A DNA stretch of 21,496 nt from Clostridiales bacterium (GTDB taxonomy: Bacteria > Bacillota_A > Clostridia > Oscillospirales > Oscillospiraceae). Shown here in pieces: positions 6,816 through 14,341 of this stretch (the first letter of the stretch is position 1; each line of letters starts with the position of its first letter). The stretch is from assembly GCA_014799485.1 (NCBI GenBank), contig JAAVHY010000029.1, positions 1 to 21,496 on the forward strand, in the 5' to 3' direction. A program made the translations under genes and the position numbers. The notes beneath the pieces were generated by a model. It made no database searches. It was not told where the DNA came from and worked only from the letters and a program-made list of their open reading frames with translations.

Positions 6816-6855
6816 AAAACGCCCCGTCCGGCAGTTCAGCCGGACGGGGCGTTTT
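6816..6855. terminator. Bidirectional terminator between the ATPase gene and nifU
   Basis: A perfect 17-base-pair stem (6816-6832 with 6839-6855, core CGCCCCGTCCGGC) with an AGTTCA loop. It is flanked by AAAAAAA on the left and TTTT on the right, so each strand's transcript ends in a U-run. It serves both convergent genes. Confidence 0.93.
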
Positions 6856-6862
6856 CGGTGTT

Positions 6863-7303
6863 TCACTCGTGGTGGTCGTGCTCGTGGCAGCAGGAGCAGT
6901 CGCCGTTGCAGAACTGCTCGGGCTCGTAGGCGATGCCGTTTTTGTCGTAGTAGTCTTTGATGGCGGCGCGTACAGCCTCTTCCGCCAGCACGGAGCAGTG
7001 GATCTTGTGGGCGGGCAGGCCGTCCAGCGCCTCCACCACCGCCTGGTTGGTGAGGGCCAGGGCCTCCTCCACCTTCTTGCCCTTGATGAGCTCGGTGGCC
7101 ATGGAGCTGGTGGCGATGGCGCTGCCGCAGCCAAAGGTCTCAAACTTCACGTCCACGATGACGCCGTCCTCGATCTTGAGGTACATCTTCATGATGTCGC
7201 CGCATTTGGCGTTGCCCACCTCACCGACGCCGTCGGCGTTTTCGATCTCGCCCACATTCCGGGGATTGCGGAAGTGGTCCATCACCTTTTCACTGTATAA
7301 CAT
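6863..7303 (-). CDS. nifU: NifU/IscU-type Fe-S cluster scaffold protein
   Basis: A 146-residue scaffold on which iron-sulfur clusters are built with sulfur from the cysteine desulfurase encoded just upstream. The three cluster cysteines are C34 (AKCGD, with D36), C59 (FGCGSA) and C103 (HCSVLAEEA), all canonical. The N-terminal YSEKVMDHFRNPRNVG block is typical. It has only the U-domain, not the long NifU form. An unusual tail of about 14 residues carries four more cysteines and a His/Glu/Asp run (CNGDCSCCHEHDHHE), which could bind metal. The ATG at 7303 follows AGAGGAGAG, giving a 14-base overlap with the end of nifS; the longer upstream frame is just the nifS region read out of frame. Expression is from the nifS promoter. 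Confidence 0.95.
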   Translation of the reverse strand: MLYSEKVMDHFRNPRNVGEIENADGVGEVGNAKCGDIMKMYLKIEDGVIVDVKFETFGCGSAIATSSMATELIKGKKVEEALALTNQAVVEALDGLPAHKIHCSVLAEEAVRAAIKDYYDKNGIAYEPEQFCNGDCSCCHEHDHHE

Positions 7304-8477
7304 AATTGCGCTCTCCTCTCTGCAATGCTTTCCAAACAGGGGACATATTTCGGAGATAATCAACCACCTCGATGGTCGCTTTCGCGATGGCCTCCACGTC
7401 CTCCATGGTGTTGTCCTGATCCAGGGTGAGACGCAGGGAGCCGTGGGCCACTTCGTGGGGACGGCCGATGGCCAGCAGCACATGGCTGGGGTCCAGGGAG
7501 CCGGATGTGCAGGCTGACCCGGAGGAGGCGGCCACACCCTTGTCGTCCAGCAGCAGCAGCAGGGACTCGCCCTCGATGCCCTCGAAGCAGAAGCTCACGT
7601 TGCCGGGGAGCCGCTGTTCCCGGTCGCCGTTCAGCGCCGAGTGGGGGATGACGGACAGCTTTTCGATCAGGGCGTCCCGAAGGCCGGCCACATAGGCGTC
7701 GTTCTCCGCCATGCGGGCGCAGGCGTCCTCCAACGCCGCGGCCATGCCCAGGATGGCGGGGAGGTTCTCCGTACCGGCCCGGCGTCCTGACTCCTGGGCC
7801 CCGCCATGGATAAAGGTGAGCAGGGGAGTGCCCCGGCGCACATACAGCGCGCCCACGCCCCGGGGGCCATGGAACTTGTGGCCGGACAGGGAGAGCATGT
7901 CGATATTTTGCGCGTTCACATCAATGGGCAGATGGCCCACTGCCTGGACGGCATCGGTGTGGAAGGGGATGCCCTTCTCCCGGCACAGCGCGCCAATCTC
8001 AGCCACAGGCTGGATGGTGCCGATCTCATTGTTGGCGAACATGACGGACACCAACGCGGTGTCCTCCCGGATGGCGACGGCCACGTCCTCCACCTTCACG
8101 ATGCCGCTCCCGTCCACGGGGACCAGGGTGACCTCGAAACCTTCCTTGGCCAGCTGATCCATGGTATGCAGGACGGCGTGGTGCTCGATGGCGGTGGTGA
8201 TGAGGTGCTTTTTGCCCTTGAGCGCGCCGGTTTTGGCGGCGCTGACAATGGCCTGGTTATCCGCCTCGCTGCCGCCGGAGGTGAAATAGATCTCCCGGGG
8301 CTGGGCGCCGATGGCTTTGGCCACCGCCTCCCGGGCGGTCTGCAGCGCCTCCCGGGCCTGCTGCCCGGGGGAGTGAAGGCTGGAGGGGTTGCCCCAGAAC
8401 CGCTCCATGGCGTCCAGCATGGCCTTTTGGGCGGCGGCGCTGGTCTTTGTGGTAGCGGCGTTGTCCGCGTATATCAT
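7290..8477 (-). CDS. nifS: Cysteine desulfurase NifS/IscS
   Basis: A 395-residue PLP enzyme converting cysteine to alanine and an enzyme-bound persulfide, the sulfur source for Fe-S clusters and possibly tRNA thiolation. Seen here are the N-terminal YADNAATT, the cofactor-stacking H99-H100 in IEHHAV, the PLP-binding K201 in LSGHKFHGP, RRAGTEN (232-238), and the persulfide C323 in SSGSACTSG, within the long mobile loop of class I (NifS/IscS) enzymes. Length is usual for the family. The start at 8477 follows AAGGAGATGG. The gene begins the nifS-nifU operon from the promoter at 8563-8591, and its last 14 bases overlap nifU, a coupling that should keep the two partners balanced. No IscR-type regulator gene is visible nearby. 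Confidence 0.96.
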   Translation of the reverse strand: MIYADNAATTKTSAAAQKAMLDAMERFWGNPSSLHSPGQQAREALQTAREAVAKAIGAQPREIYFTSGGSEADNQAIVSAAKTGALKGKKHLITTAIEHHAVLHTMDQLAKEGFEVTLVPVDGSGIVKVEDVAVAIREDTALVSVMFANNEIGTIQPVAEIGALCREKGIPFHTDAVQAVGHLPIDVNAQNIDMLSLSGHKFHGPRGVGALYVRRGTPLLTFIHGGAQESGRRAGTENLPAILGMAAALEDACARMAENDAYVAGLRDALIEKLSVIPHSALNGDREQRLPGNVSFCFEGIEGESLLLLLDDKGVAASSGSACTSGSLDPSHVLLAIGRPHEVAHGSLRLTLDQDNTMEDVEAIAKATIEVVDYLRNMSPVWKALQRGERNYVIQ

Positions 8478-8503
8478 AGTGTATCCATCTCCTTATCTTT
8501 GAG

Positions 8504-8532
8504 CGTCCGAGCCGTCGCAGACAGGCCGGACG
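8504..8532 (-). other. Inverted repeat in the nifS leader
   Basis: On the minus strand the leader contains CGTCCG and CGGACG arms (8527-8532 with 8504-8509), extended by an inner CC/GG pair with a small bulge. It lies between the transcription start (near 8556) and the nifS ribosome binding site. It could be a regulator site or an mRNA hairpin; the function is unknown. Confidence 0.35.
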
Positions 8533-8562
8533 TAACATCCGTGAATGCTCTTACTGGGAAAA

Positions 8563-8591
8563 ATCATACCGTAAAAAGCATACCTTGTCAA
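8563..8591 (-). promoter_or_regulatory. Sigma-A promoter of nifS-nifU
   Basis: On the minus strand, a perfect -35 TTGACA (8591-8586) is 17 bases from TATGAT (8568-8563). It predicts a transcript starting near 8556 with a leader of about 79 bases. Confidence 0.85.
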
Positions 8592-8637
8592 TAGGAATTA
8601 TGGAAATTCTTTTGCGCTCCTGCCGAGAGGCCCGAAT

Positions 8638-8655
8638 AGCGAATATTATGCAAAG
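8638..8655 (+). promoter_or_regulatory. ArgR-like box 1 (weak)
   Basis: AGCGAATATTATGCAAAG has the half-sites of an arginine repressor box but a 3-base rather than 4-base centre. It shares CGAATA..TATGCAAA with box 2, 52 bases away (five helical turns). Confidence 0.35.
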
Positions 8656-8690
8656 TATGTGGAATATTGCTTAGAACAGCCGGGACAAAA

Positions 8691-8708
8691 TCGAATAACT
8701 ATGCAAAA
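8691..8708 (+). promoter_or_regulatory. ArgR-like box 2 at the argG promoter
   Basis: TCGAATAACTATGCAAAA matches the ARG-box plan of GAAT, four A/T-rich bases, then ATTCA, with one changed base in the second half-site (ATGCA). It ends six bases before the argG -35, where a repressor would block RNA polymerase. Repression by an ArgR/AhrC protein encoded elsewhere is inferred. Confidence 0.5.
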
Positions 8709-8714
8709 AATCAC

Positions 8715-8743
8715 TTGCCAACCGTAAAGTGGGGGAGTATACT
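8715..8743 (+). promoter_or_regulatory. Sigma-A promoter of argG-argH-PAS
   Basis: TTGCCA (8715-8720) and TATACT (8738-8743) are 17 bases apart, a strong sigma-A match. Transcription should start near 8750, giving a leader of about 50 bases before the GTG at 8800. Confidence 0.85.
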
Positions 8744-8799
8744 CTTAGCAAATGGCGCAAACGGGCGCTGGGAGAAAAGAAAAACGGAGGGAATTTACC

Positions 8800-10014
8800 G
8801 TGGCTGACATCAAAAAAGTTGTGCTTGCCTATTCCGGCGGGCTGGATACATCTATTATTATCCCCTGGCTGAAGGAAAATTACGACGATCCCGAGATCAT
8901 CGCCGTGTCCGCCGACGTGGGCCAGGGGGATGAGCTGGACGGCCTGGAGGAAAAGGCCCTCAAAACCGGCGCGTCCAAGCTGTATATCGAGGATCTCACC
9001 GACGTGATGGTGGACGAGGTGATCATCCCCTCCATGATGATGGGGGCGAAATATGAGGACTACCTGCTGGGCACCGCCTTTGCTCGCCCGGTGATTGGCC
9101 GCCGCCTGGTGGAGATCGCCAAGCGGGAGGGCGCGGACGCCATCTGCCACGGCTGCACGGGCAAGGGGAACGACCAAGTGCGCTTTGAGCTGGCCATCAA
9201 GCGCTTCGCCCCCGAGATGAAGATCATCGCCCCTTGGCGGGAGTGGTCCATCAAGGGCCGGGACGAGGAGATCGACTACGCCGAGGCCCACAACGTGCCC
9301 CTGAAGATCAGCCGGGAGACCAACTACTCCAAGGACAAGAACCTGTGGCACCTGAGCCACGAGGGCCTGGACCTGGAGGACCCCGCCAATGAGCCCCAGT
9401 ACGATAAGCCCGGCTTCCTGGAGATGGGGGTATCCCCATTCCAGGCCCCCGACACCCCCGCCTATGTCACCCTGGACTTTGAAAAGGGCTGGCCGGTGGC
9501 CGTCGACGGGGAAAAGATGAAGGCGTCTGACATCATCCGCAGGCTGAACAAGCTAGGCGGGGACAACGGCATCGGCCTGCTGGACATCGTGGAGAACCGG
9601 CTGGTGGGCATGAAGGACCGGGGGCTGTACGAGACCCCCGGCGGCACCATCCTCTACCGGGCCCACGAGGTGCTGGAGATGATTACCTTGGACAAGGACA
9701 CCAAGCACATGAAGTCCAAGCTGGCGGTGGATTTTGCCGACCTGCTGTATAACGGCAAATGGTTCACCCCCCTGCGGGAAGCCCTGCAGGCCTTTGCCAT
9801 GGACACGCAGAAGCACGTCACCGGCCAGGTGAAGCTGAAGCTGTACAAGGGCAATATCATCACCTCTGCCGTCACCTCCCCCGAAACGCTGTACTCCGAA
9901 AATCTGGTGACCTTTGAGGAGAGCGACTACAACCAGAACGACGCCACCGGCTTCATCAACCTGTGGGGCCTGCCGGACAAGGTGCAGGCGCTGCGGGAGC
10001 AAGGCCGGCTTTAA
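8800..10014 (+). CDS. argG: Argininosuccinate synthase
   Basis: Cytoplasmic enzyme joining citrulline and aspartate with ATP to argininosuccinate, the next-to-last step of arginine synthesis. The 404 residues match the usual length. The N-terminal pyrophosphate loop AYSGGLDTS (10-18) and the citrulline/aspartate-site block [14 protein letters not shown] (117-130) are intact, as are PWREW and the KDKNLWHLS segment. The GTG at 8800 is chosen because GGAGG (8786-8790) lies nine bases before it and residues from there match the family start; an in-frame ATG at 8752 would lie at the predicted transcript start with no ribosome binding site. It is first in an operon with argH, 52 bases downstream, and is preceded by ArgR-like boxes. 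Confidence 0.97.
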   Translation: MADIKKVVLAYSGGLDTSIIIPWLKENYDDPEIIAVSADVGQGDELDGLEEKALKTGASKLYIEDLTDVMVDEVIIPSMMMGAKYEDYLLGTAFARPVIGRRLVEIAKREGADAICHGCTGKGNDQVRFELAIKRFAPEMKIIAPWREWSIKGRDEEIDYAEAHNVPLKISRETNYSKDKNLWHLSHEGLDLEDPANEPQYDKPGFLEMGVSPFQAPDTPAYVTLDFEKGWPVAVDGEKMKASDIIRRLNKLGGDNGIGLLDIVENRLVGMKDRGLYETPGGTILYRAHEVLEMITLDKDTKHMKSKLAVDFADLLYNGKWFTPLREALQAFAMDTQKHVTGQVKLKLYKGNIITSAVTSPETLYSENLVTFEESDYNQNDATGFINLWGLPDKVQALREQGRL

Positions 10015-10066
10015 AGAAAACTGCGCGGGCGGTGTTTCCGCCGCCCTGCGGACAGGAGCGATTTGC

Positions 10067-11464
10067 ATGAAATTATGGGCGGGCCGTTTCCAGAAGGAGA
10101 CAGATACCCGGGTCAACGACTTCAATTCGTCCATCGGCTTCGATGCCCGGCTGTACGAGCAGGATATCCGCGGTTCTATAGCCCACGCAGATATGCTGGG
10201 CAAAGCTGGCATCATCGAAGCCCATGAAGCGGAAAAAATCATAGAAGGCCTGCGGGCCATCCTGGCTGATATCGAGGCCGACCGTGTGGAGTTCTCCCTG
10301 GACAACGAGGACATCCACATGAACATCGAGGCGCTGCTGACCCAGCGCATCGGCCAGACAGGGAAGCGGCTGCACACGGCCCGTTCCCGCAATGACCAGG
10401 TGGCCACCGATTTCCGGCTGTACGTGAAGGGGGAGATCCCCCGCATCATCGGCCTGCTGCTGGAGCTGGAAACGGTGCTGGCAAAAAAGGCGAAGGCCAA
10501 TCTGGGCGCCGTCATGCCTGGCTATACCCACCTCCAGCGGGCCCAGCCCACCACCTTCGGCCACTATATGATGGCCTATGCCAATATGCTCAGGCGTGAT
10601 ATCACCCGGCTGGAGGACTGCCTGGAGCGGATGGACGAGTGTCCCCTGGGTTCCGGAGCGATGGCCACCTCGACCTATCCTGTGGACCGGTTCCAGACCG
10701 CCGCCGCCCTGGGCTTCCGGAAGCCCACCGACAATTCCATGGATTCGGTGTCTGACCGGGACTACGCCATCGAGCTGCTCTCCGCTTTGTCCATCCTGAT
10801 GATGCACCTGTCCCGATTCTCTGAGGAGATCATCCTGTGGTGCTCCTGGGAATTCAAGTTTGTAGAGCTGGACGATGCCTATTCCACCGGCTCGTCCATC
10901 ATGCCCCAGAAGAAAAACCCGGACGTGGCCGAGCTGGTGCGTGGCAAGACGGGGCGGGTGTACGGCTCACTCATTACCTTGCTCACCATGATGAAAGGCT
11001 TGCCCCTGGCCTACAACAAAGATATGCAGGAGGACAAGGAGCCGGTGTTCGACGCCATTGATACGGTGGAGCTGTGCGTCCCCGTGTTTGCCGCCATGCT
11101 GGATACGCTGAGCGTAAAAGAGAAGAACATGTCGCGGGCAGCGTCGGTGGGCTTCATCAACGCCACGGACTGCGCCGACTACCTGGTGAAGAAGGGGATG
11201 CCCTTCCGGGAGGCATATATGATCGTGGGCCAGCTGGTGCATACGTGCCTCGAAACCGGCGAAACCCTGGACACCTTGCCGCTGGAGCATTTCCAGGCGA
11301 TCTCCAGGCTGTTTGGCGAGGATGTATACGACGCCCTCCAGCTCAAGACCTGCGTCAATGGGCGCAAGGTCTACGGCGGGCCGGCGGAGGAGAGCGTGAA
11401 GAAGCAGATCGAGCTGATCGAGGAGTTTGTGGCGGCTCGGTCCGGCGTCGTTGGAGGGGCATGA
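10067..11464 (+). CDS. argH: Argininosuccinate lyase
   Basis: Splits argininosuccinate into arginine and fumarate, the last step of arginine synthesis. The protein has 465 residues, as expected for this member of the fumarase/aspartase superfamily. It shows the N-terminal KLWAGRF, the substrate block LHTARSRNDQ (102-111), GYTHLQRAQP (152-161) with H155, and the superfamily signature GSSIMPQKKNP with catalytic-loop Ser 276/277. The ATG at 10067 follows AGGAG (10053-10057) and begins the standard N-terminus; the longer frame to 9914 only reads through argG. It shares the argG promoter. The following PAS gene starts one base after the stop, an unusually tight link for an arginine operon. Confidence 0.97.
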   Translation: MKLWAGRFQKETDTRVNDFNSSIGFDARLYEQDIRGSIAHADMLGKAGIIEAHEAEKIIEGLRAILADIEADRVEFSLDNEDIHMNIEALLTQRIGQTGKRLHTARSRNDQVATDFRLYVKGEIPRIIGLLLELETVLAKKAKANLGAVMPGYTHLQRAQPTTFGHYMMAYANMLRRDITRLEDCLERMDECPLGSGAMATSTYPVDRFQTAAALGFRKPTDNSMDSVSDRDYAIELLSALSILMMHLSRFSEEIILWCSWEFKFVELDDAYSTGSSIMPQKKNPDVAELVRGKTGRVYGSLITLLTMMKGLPLAYNKDMQEDKEPVFDAIDTVELCVPVFAAMLDTLSVKEKNMSRAASVGFINATDCADYLVKKGMPFREAYMIVGQLVHTCLETGETLDTLPLEHFQAISRLFGEDVYDALQLKTCVNGRKVYGGPAEESVKKQIELIEEFVAARSGVVGGA

Positions 11465-11465
11465 T

Positions 11466-11843
11466 ATGGACCTGTTTCCCTATTTGAAAAGCGTTTTGGA
11501 GCAGGACCGCAGCGCGGTGGTGCTATGCGATCTGGAGCACACGGTCATCTATATGAACCCCGCGGCGGGGGAGCGGTATGCCAAGTACGGCGGTATGGCG
11601 CTGCTGGGCAGGAGCCTGATGGATTGCCACGGCCCCCAGTCCCGGATCATGATCGAAAAGGTAGTAGCTTGGTTTCAGCAGGACGCCGGGCACAATCTGA
11701 TCTACACCTTCCGCAACGAGCAGGAGAACAAGGATGTGTACATGGTCGCCCTGCGGGACGAGGACGGGAAGCTGATCGGCTATTACGAAAAGCACGAGTA
11801 CCGGGATCGAGAGACGATGGAGCTGTATGATTTCAAGCCGTGA
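11466..11843 (+). CDS. Stand-alone PAS-domain protein
   Basis: A 125-residue protein made of little more than one PAS fold: SAVVLCDLEHTVIYMNPAA starts the domain, GRSLMDCHGPQSR is the middle helix and loop, and VYMVALRDEDGKLIGYYEKHEYR gives the last strands. The middle motif resembles the PAS domain that ends DUF438/hemerythrin-like sensors, some of which bind haem or small ligands. No output domain, signal peptide or membrane helix is present, so it must act through a partner. The ATG at 11466 follows GGAGGGG (11453-11459) one base after argH, and a terminator closes the operon. Its role in arginine metabolism, if any, is unknown; it could simply use the arg promoter. Confidence 0.8.
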   Translation: MDLFPYLKSVLEQDRSAVVLCDLEHTVIYMNPAAGERYAKYGGMALLGRSLMDCHGPQSRIMIEKVVAWFQQDAGHNLIYTFRNEQENKDVYMVALRDEDGKLIGYYEKHEYRDRETMELYDFKP

Positions 11844-11882
11844 ACATGGCCGGGAACGGCTGTGCCGTGACATGATTACCGT

Positions 11883-11913
11883 AAAGTCCCCCTTGTAACC
11901 CAAGGGGGACTTT
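11883..11913 (+). terminator. Terminator of the argG-argH-PAS operon
   Basis: A perfect 13-base-pair stem (AAAGTCCCCCTTG 11883-11895 with 11901-11913), TAACC loop, ending in TTT. The next gene's promoter overlaps it. Confidence 0.85.
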
Positions 11914-11921
11914 GCTATAAT
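11893..11921 (+). promoter_or_regulatory. Promoter of the sirtuin-CPBP operon
   Basis: TTGTAA (11893-11898) and a perfect TATAAT (11916-11921) are 17 bases apart. The -35 box is formed by the inner stem and loop of the preceding terminator, and the -10 begins two bases after it. The transcript would start near 11928, about 16 bases before the ATG, so the leader holds little more than the ribosome binding site. Confidence 0.7.
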
Positions 11922-11943
11922 CAGTCTAAAAGGGGGGAGGACT

Positions 11944-12666
11944 ATGACCTCTCAGGAGCAGCTGCGGCAATGGATCCTTGACAGCGGCAGCATTGTCTTT
12001 TTTGGCGGGGCGGGGGTGTCTACCGAAAGCGGTATCCCCGATTTCCGCAGTGTGGACGGCCTGTACAACCAGAAATATGACCAGCCGCCGGAGACTATTT
12101 TGAGCCATACCTATTTTACCAGGAATACCGAGGCGTTCTACCGTTTTTACCGGGACAAGATGCTGTGCCTGGACGCCAAGCCCAACGCCGCCCACCTCAA
12201 ACTGGCGGAGCTGGAGCAGGCGGGGAAGCTGAAGGCGGTGGTCACCCAGAACATCGACGGCCTGCATCAAATGGCGGGCAGCCGGGTGGTGTACGAGCTC
12301 CACGGTTCCGTCCACCGCAATTACTGCACCAAGTGCCGGACGTTTTATGGTGTAGACTTTATCGCCGGGGGAGAGGACGTGCCCCGCTGCCCGGTATGCG
12401 GCGGGCTGGTCAAGCCCGATGTGGTTCTTTACGAGGAAGGATTGGATCAGGAGACCATAGAGGGGGCTGTGCGGGCGATTGCCCAGGCGGATATGCTCAT
12501 CGTAGGGGGCACCTCTCTGGTGGTGTACCCGGCGGCCGGACTGATCAACTATTACCGGGGGAATAAGCTGGTGCTCATCAACCGGGATCCCACCCCTTAT
12601 GACGGCCAGGCCGACTTGGTCATCCACGCTTCCATCGGAAAAGTTCTGGGAGGGATCGAAATATGA
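11944..12666 (+). CDS. cobB: NAD-dependent protein deacylase (sirtuin)
   Basis: A complete sirtuin of 240 residues that removes acetyl or similar groups from lysines using NAD+. It shows the NAD-binding GAGVSTESGIPDFRS (22-36), TQNIDGLH (101-108), catalytic H120 in ELHGS, four zinc cysteines (C128, C131, C149, C152 as two CxxC pairs) and the late GGTSLVVYPA motif. The zinc ribbon is short, like bacterial Sir2/SrtN proteins. The ATG at 11944 follows AGGGGGGAGG. The gene has its own promoter at 11893-11921 and shares ATGA with the CPBP protease start, so the two are translationally coupled. Its targets are unknown; the upstream arginine genes are separated by a terminator. The symbol is by family only. 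Confidence 0.95.
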   Translation: MTSQEQLRQWILDSGSIVFFGGAGVSTESGIPDFRSVDGLYNQKYDQPPETILSHTYFTRNTEAFYRFYRDKMLCLDAKPNAAHLKLAELEQAGKLKAVVTQNIDGLHQMAGSRVVYELHGSVHRNYCTKCRTFYGVDFIAGGEDVPRCPVCGGLVKPDVVLYEEGLDQETIEGAVRAIAQADMLIVGGTSLVVYPAAGLINYYRGNKLVLINRDPTPYDGQADLVIHASIGKVLGGIEI

Positions 12667-13565
12667 AAAGCGGCGCGGGAAACCGATGGATACAGGTGGT
12701 CATCGCCTTAGGCAAATCTTTGTGCTATCTGATCCTGTTCCTGGGGATGCAGTTCCTGGTGATGGTGCCGGTGATGCTGGCCGCGGCCATTCAGCTCGCG
12801 GCGAATGGGGGCGCGGCGGACGAGGGCGCGTTGTACGCCCTGCTGACTGAGCACACGATGGAGTTTTCCCTGATCTCCAATCTGCTGATCCTGGTATTTG
12901 TGCTGTCTTTTTATCTCATCCGCCGGAAAAAGCTCAGCGAGGCGCTGTGGCTGCGGCGAGTGGACGCGCCGGCCCTGTGGACGGGCGCCGCCCTGGCCCC
13001 AGGGCTGTACCTGGTGGTCACCGTAGTGCTTGTGTTGCTGCCTGACGCGTGGCTGGAGAGCTATAGCGAGGCCGCTTCCGGGCTGGACGGCGGCGGTGTG
13101 ATCGGTGTGCTGGCGGTGGCGGTGGCGGCGCCTGTGGTGGAGGAGTTCATCTTCCGGGGCCTTATCATGACGCGGCTCAGCCGGGCCATGCCGGGCTGGC
13201 TGGCGGTGGTGCTGTCCGCCGCGATATTTGGGGCGTGCCATGGGCACCCGGTATGGTTTGGATATGCCTTCGTTTTAGGCGTGGTGTTTGGATTCATGGA
13301 TCTGCGCTCCGGCTCCATCTGGCCTTCCATCCTGGGGCATCTGACATTCAACGCCATTGGGCAGATTTTCACCCTCCTGCCGGAGAGCGAGGAGGGGACG
13401 GAGATAGTCGTCGCCATGGGCGTGCTGCTGGTGGTGGGCATCATTGCTCCCATTCTGGACCGAAAGGGGATCGCGGCCCTGTTCCGGCCCACAGCTAAAG
13501 CGGCGCCCCTCACGGAGCAGACCGATTCCTCCAGAAGCTACGGCTACGATCCCTGGGACGAATAA
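12663..13565 (+). CDS. CPBP-family intramembrane metalloprotease
   Basis: A 300-residue membrane protein of the CPBP/Abi (Rce1-like) family with about eight hydrophobic helices. The conserved active-site motifs are present: EEFIFRG (E160, E161, R165), FGACHG (F189, H193) and HLTFN (H226, N230). Family members include protein-prenyl proteases in eukaryotes and, in bacteria, enzymes for bacteriocin maturation or self-immunity; the substrate here cannot be told. A polar tail of about 40 residues ends in YGYDPWDE. The ATG overlaps the sirtuin stop (ATGA) with GGGAGGG (12648-12654) upstream, and a terminator follows. Pairing with a sirtuin is not something I recognise as a known functional pair. 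Confidence 0.9.
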   Translation: MKSGAGNRWIQVVIALGKSLCYLILFLGMQFLVMVPVMLAAAIQLAANGGAADEGALYALLTEHTMEFSLISNLLILVFVLSFYLIRRKKLSEALWLRRVDAPALWTGAALAPGLYLVVTVVLVLLPDAWLESYSEAASGLDGGGVIGVLAVAVAAPVVEEFIFRGLIMTRLSRAMPGWLAVVLSAAIFGACHGHPVWFGYAFVLGVVFGFMDLRSGSIWPSILGHLTFNAIGQIFTLLPESEEGTEIVVAMGVLLVVGIIAPILDRKGIAALFRPTAKAAPLTEQTDSSRSYGYDPWDE

Positions 13566-13607
13566 AAAGCGAAGATTCCCGCCGCAGTGGGGAAAACAGC
13601 AAAAAAT

Positions 13608-13644
13608 AGAAAACCCGAGCCGTCATCGGCGGCCCGGGTTTTCT
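13608..13644 (+). terminator. Terminator of the sirtuin-CPBP operon
   Basis: A 10-base-pair outer stem (AGAAAACCCG / CGGGTTTTCT, 13608-13617 with 13635-13644) and an inner GCCG/CGGC stem with a TCAT loop, joined by an uneven internal loop. A T-rich tail TTTTCTTG completes it. Confidence 0.8.
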
Positions 13645-13681
13645 TGATTCCATGAATTTATCGAAAAACAATAAAAAATAC

Positions 13682-13710
13682 TTGACAAACGATAATACGC
13701 GTGGTAAGCT
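13682..13710 (+). promoter_or_regulatory. Promoter of the DUF2975-Xre operon
   Basis: A perfect TTGACA (13682-13687) is 17 bases from TAAGCT (13705-13710), which has a TGG just before it (extended -10). The predicted start near 13717 leaves a leader of about 15 bases. The poor -10 may allow control, for example by the Xre-type protein at 14342. Confidence 0.7.
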
Positions 13711-13731
13711 CAGGGACAAGAGGTGGTTACA

Positions 13732-14331
13732 ATGGAACAGACTTCCGTACAAAAGCTGGCCCGGGTGCTGCGGGTACTGGTCATCATCACGATTGTGTGC
13801 AATCTCATTGCGCTGCTTATGGTCCCGATGTTGTCGTGTATGTATGGGGTAATGACAGCGGGAGAAATCGCGGGCTGGGGAATAGACGGCCTGTCCTACC
13901 TGTTTGGGCTGGAAAGCACACCAAGAGATTATTTCCCGTTTACAATGATGTTTTTTTACTCTTGGCTTGTGGTATGGGCAGATGCGTATACGGCTGTGCT
14001 TACTGTATTCCTCTGGGTCTGCGGCATCTGCACCGCTTTCATCCTCTGGCAAGGAAAGCGGGTGCTGGACACGATACTAAAGGGAGAACCCTTTACACTG
14101 AGTAACGCGGTCAGCCTGAAGCGGGCGGCGGTGTGCTGCTTCGTAATCTCCGGCGCGGCGCTGGTTCGGACGGTATGGGGGCTTGTTTACTACCAAAGCA
14201 TCGCCCCGCTGTTTACCTACAATGCCCTGTTTGTCCCCATTTTCCTGATGGCGGGGCTTTTGTGCATGGTCATGTCCGCCCTGTTCCGGCAGGCCGCCGA
14301 GCTGAAGGCGGAAAACGACCTGACCATATAG
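13732..14331 (+). CDS. DUF2975-family membrane protein
   Basis: A 199-residue integral membrane protein with four main hydrophobic segments (about 14-36, 86-106, 133-152 and 165-185). The block GEPFTLSNAVSLKRAA (119-134), just before the third helix, is the hallmark of DUF2975. Members of this family have no assigned biochemical role but are nearly always encoded next to a small YozG-like Xre regulator, as here (the stop is 10 bases before it). The ATG at 13732 is used; the GTG at 13723 is part of the AGAGGTGG ribosome binding site. A likely idea is that it holds or responds with the regulator at the membrane. Confidence in the family is good, in the function nil. Confidence 0.85.
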   Translation: MEQTSVQKLARVLRVLVIITIVCNLIALLMVPMLSCMYGVMTAGEIAGWGIDGLSYLFGLESTPRDYFPFTMMFFYSWLVVWADAYTAVLTVFLWVCGICTAFILWQGKRVLDTILKGEPFTLSNAVSLKRAAVCCFVISGAALVRTVWGLVYYQSIAPLFTYNALFVPIFLMAGLLCMVMSALFRQAAELKAENDLTI

Positions 14332-14341
14332 GGGGCGGCGT

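Noticed and set aside
5806..7143. Long minus-strand open frame (445 codons) across the P-type ATPase end and nifU
   Set aside because: It crosses the bidirectional terminator and two well-supported genes in other frames; its protein is repetitive and matches nothing.
7806..8594. Plus-strand open frame opposite nifS
   Set aside because: Antisense to a clear cysteine desulfurase gene, with a Gly/His/Asp-rich shadow composition.
8752..8799. Upstream ATG for argG
   Set aside because: It falls at the predicted transcription start without a ribosome binding site, and the 16 added residues are not part of the family.
10027..10046. GC-rich hairpin between argG and argH as a terminator
   Set aside because: The GGCGG/CCGCC stem is short and has no T-run; argH depends on the argG transcript.
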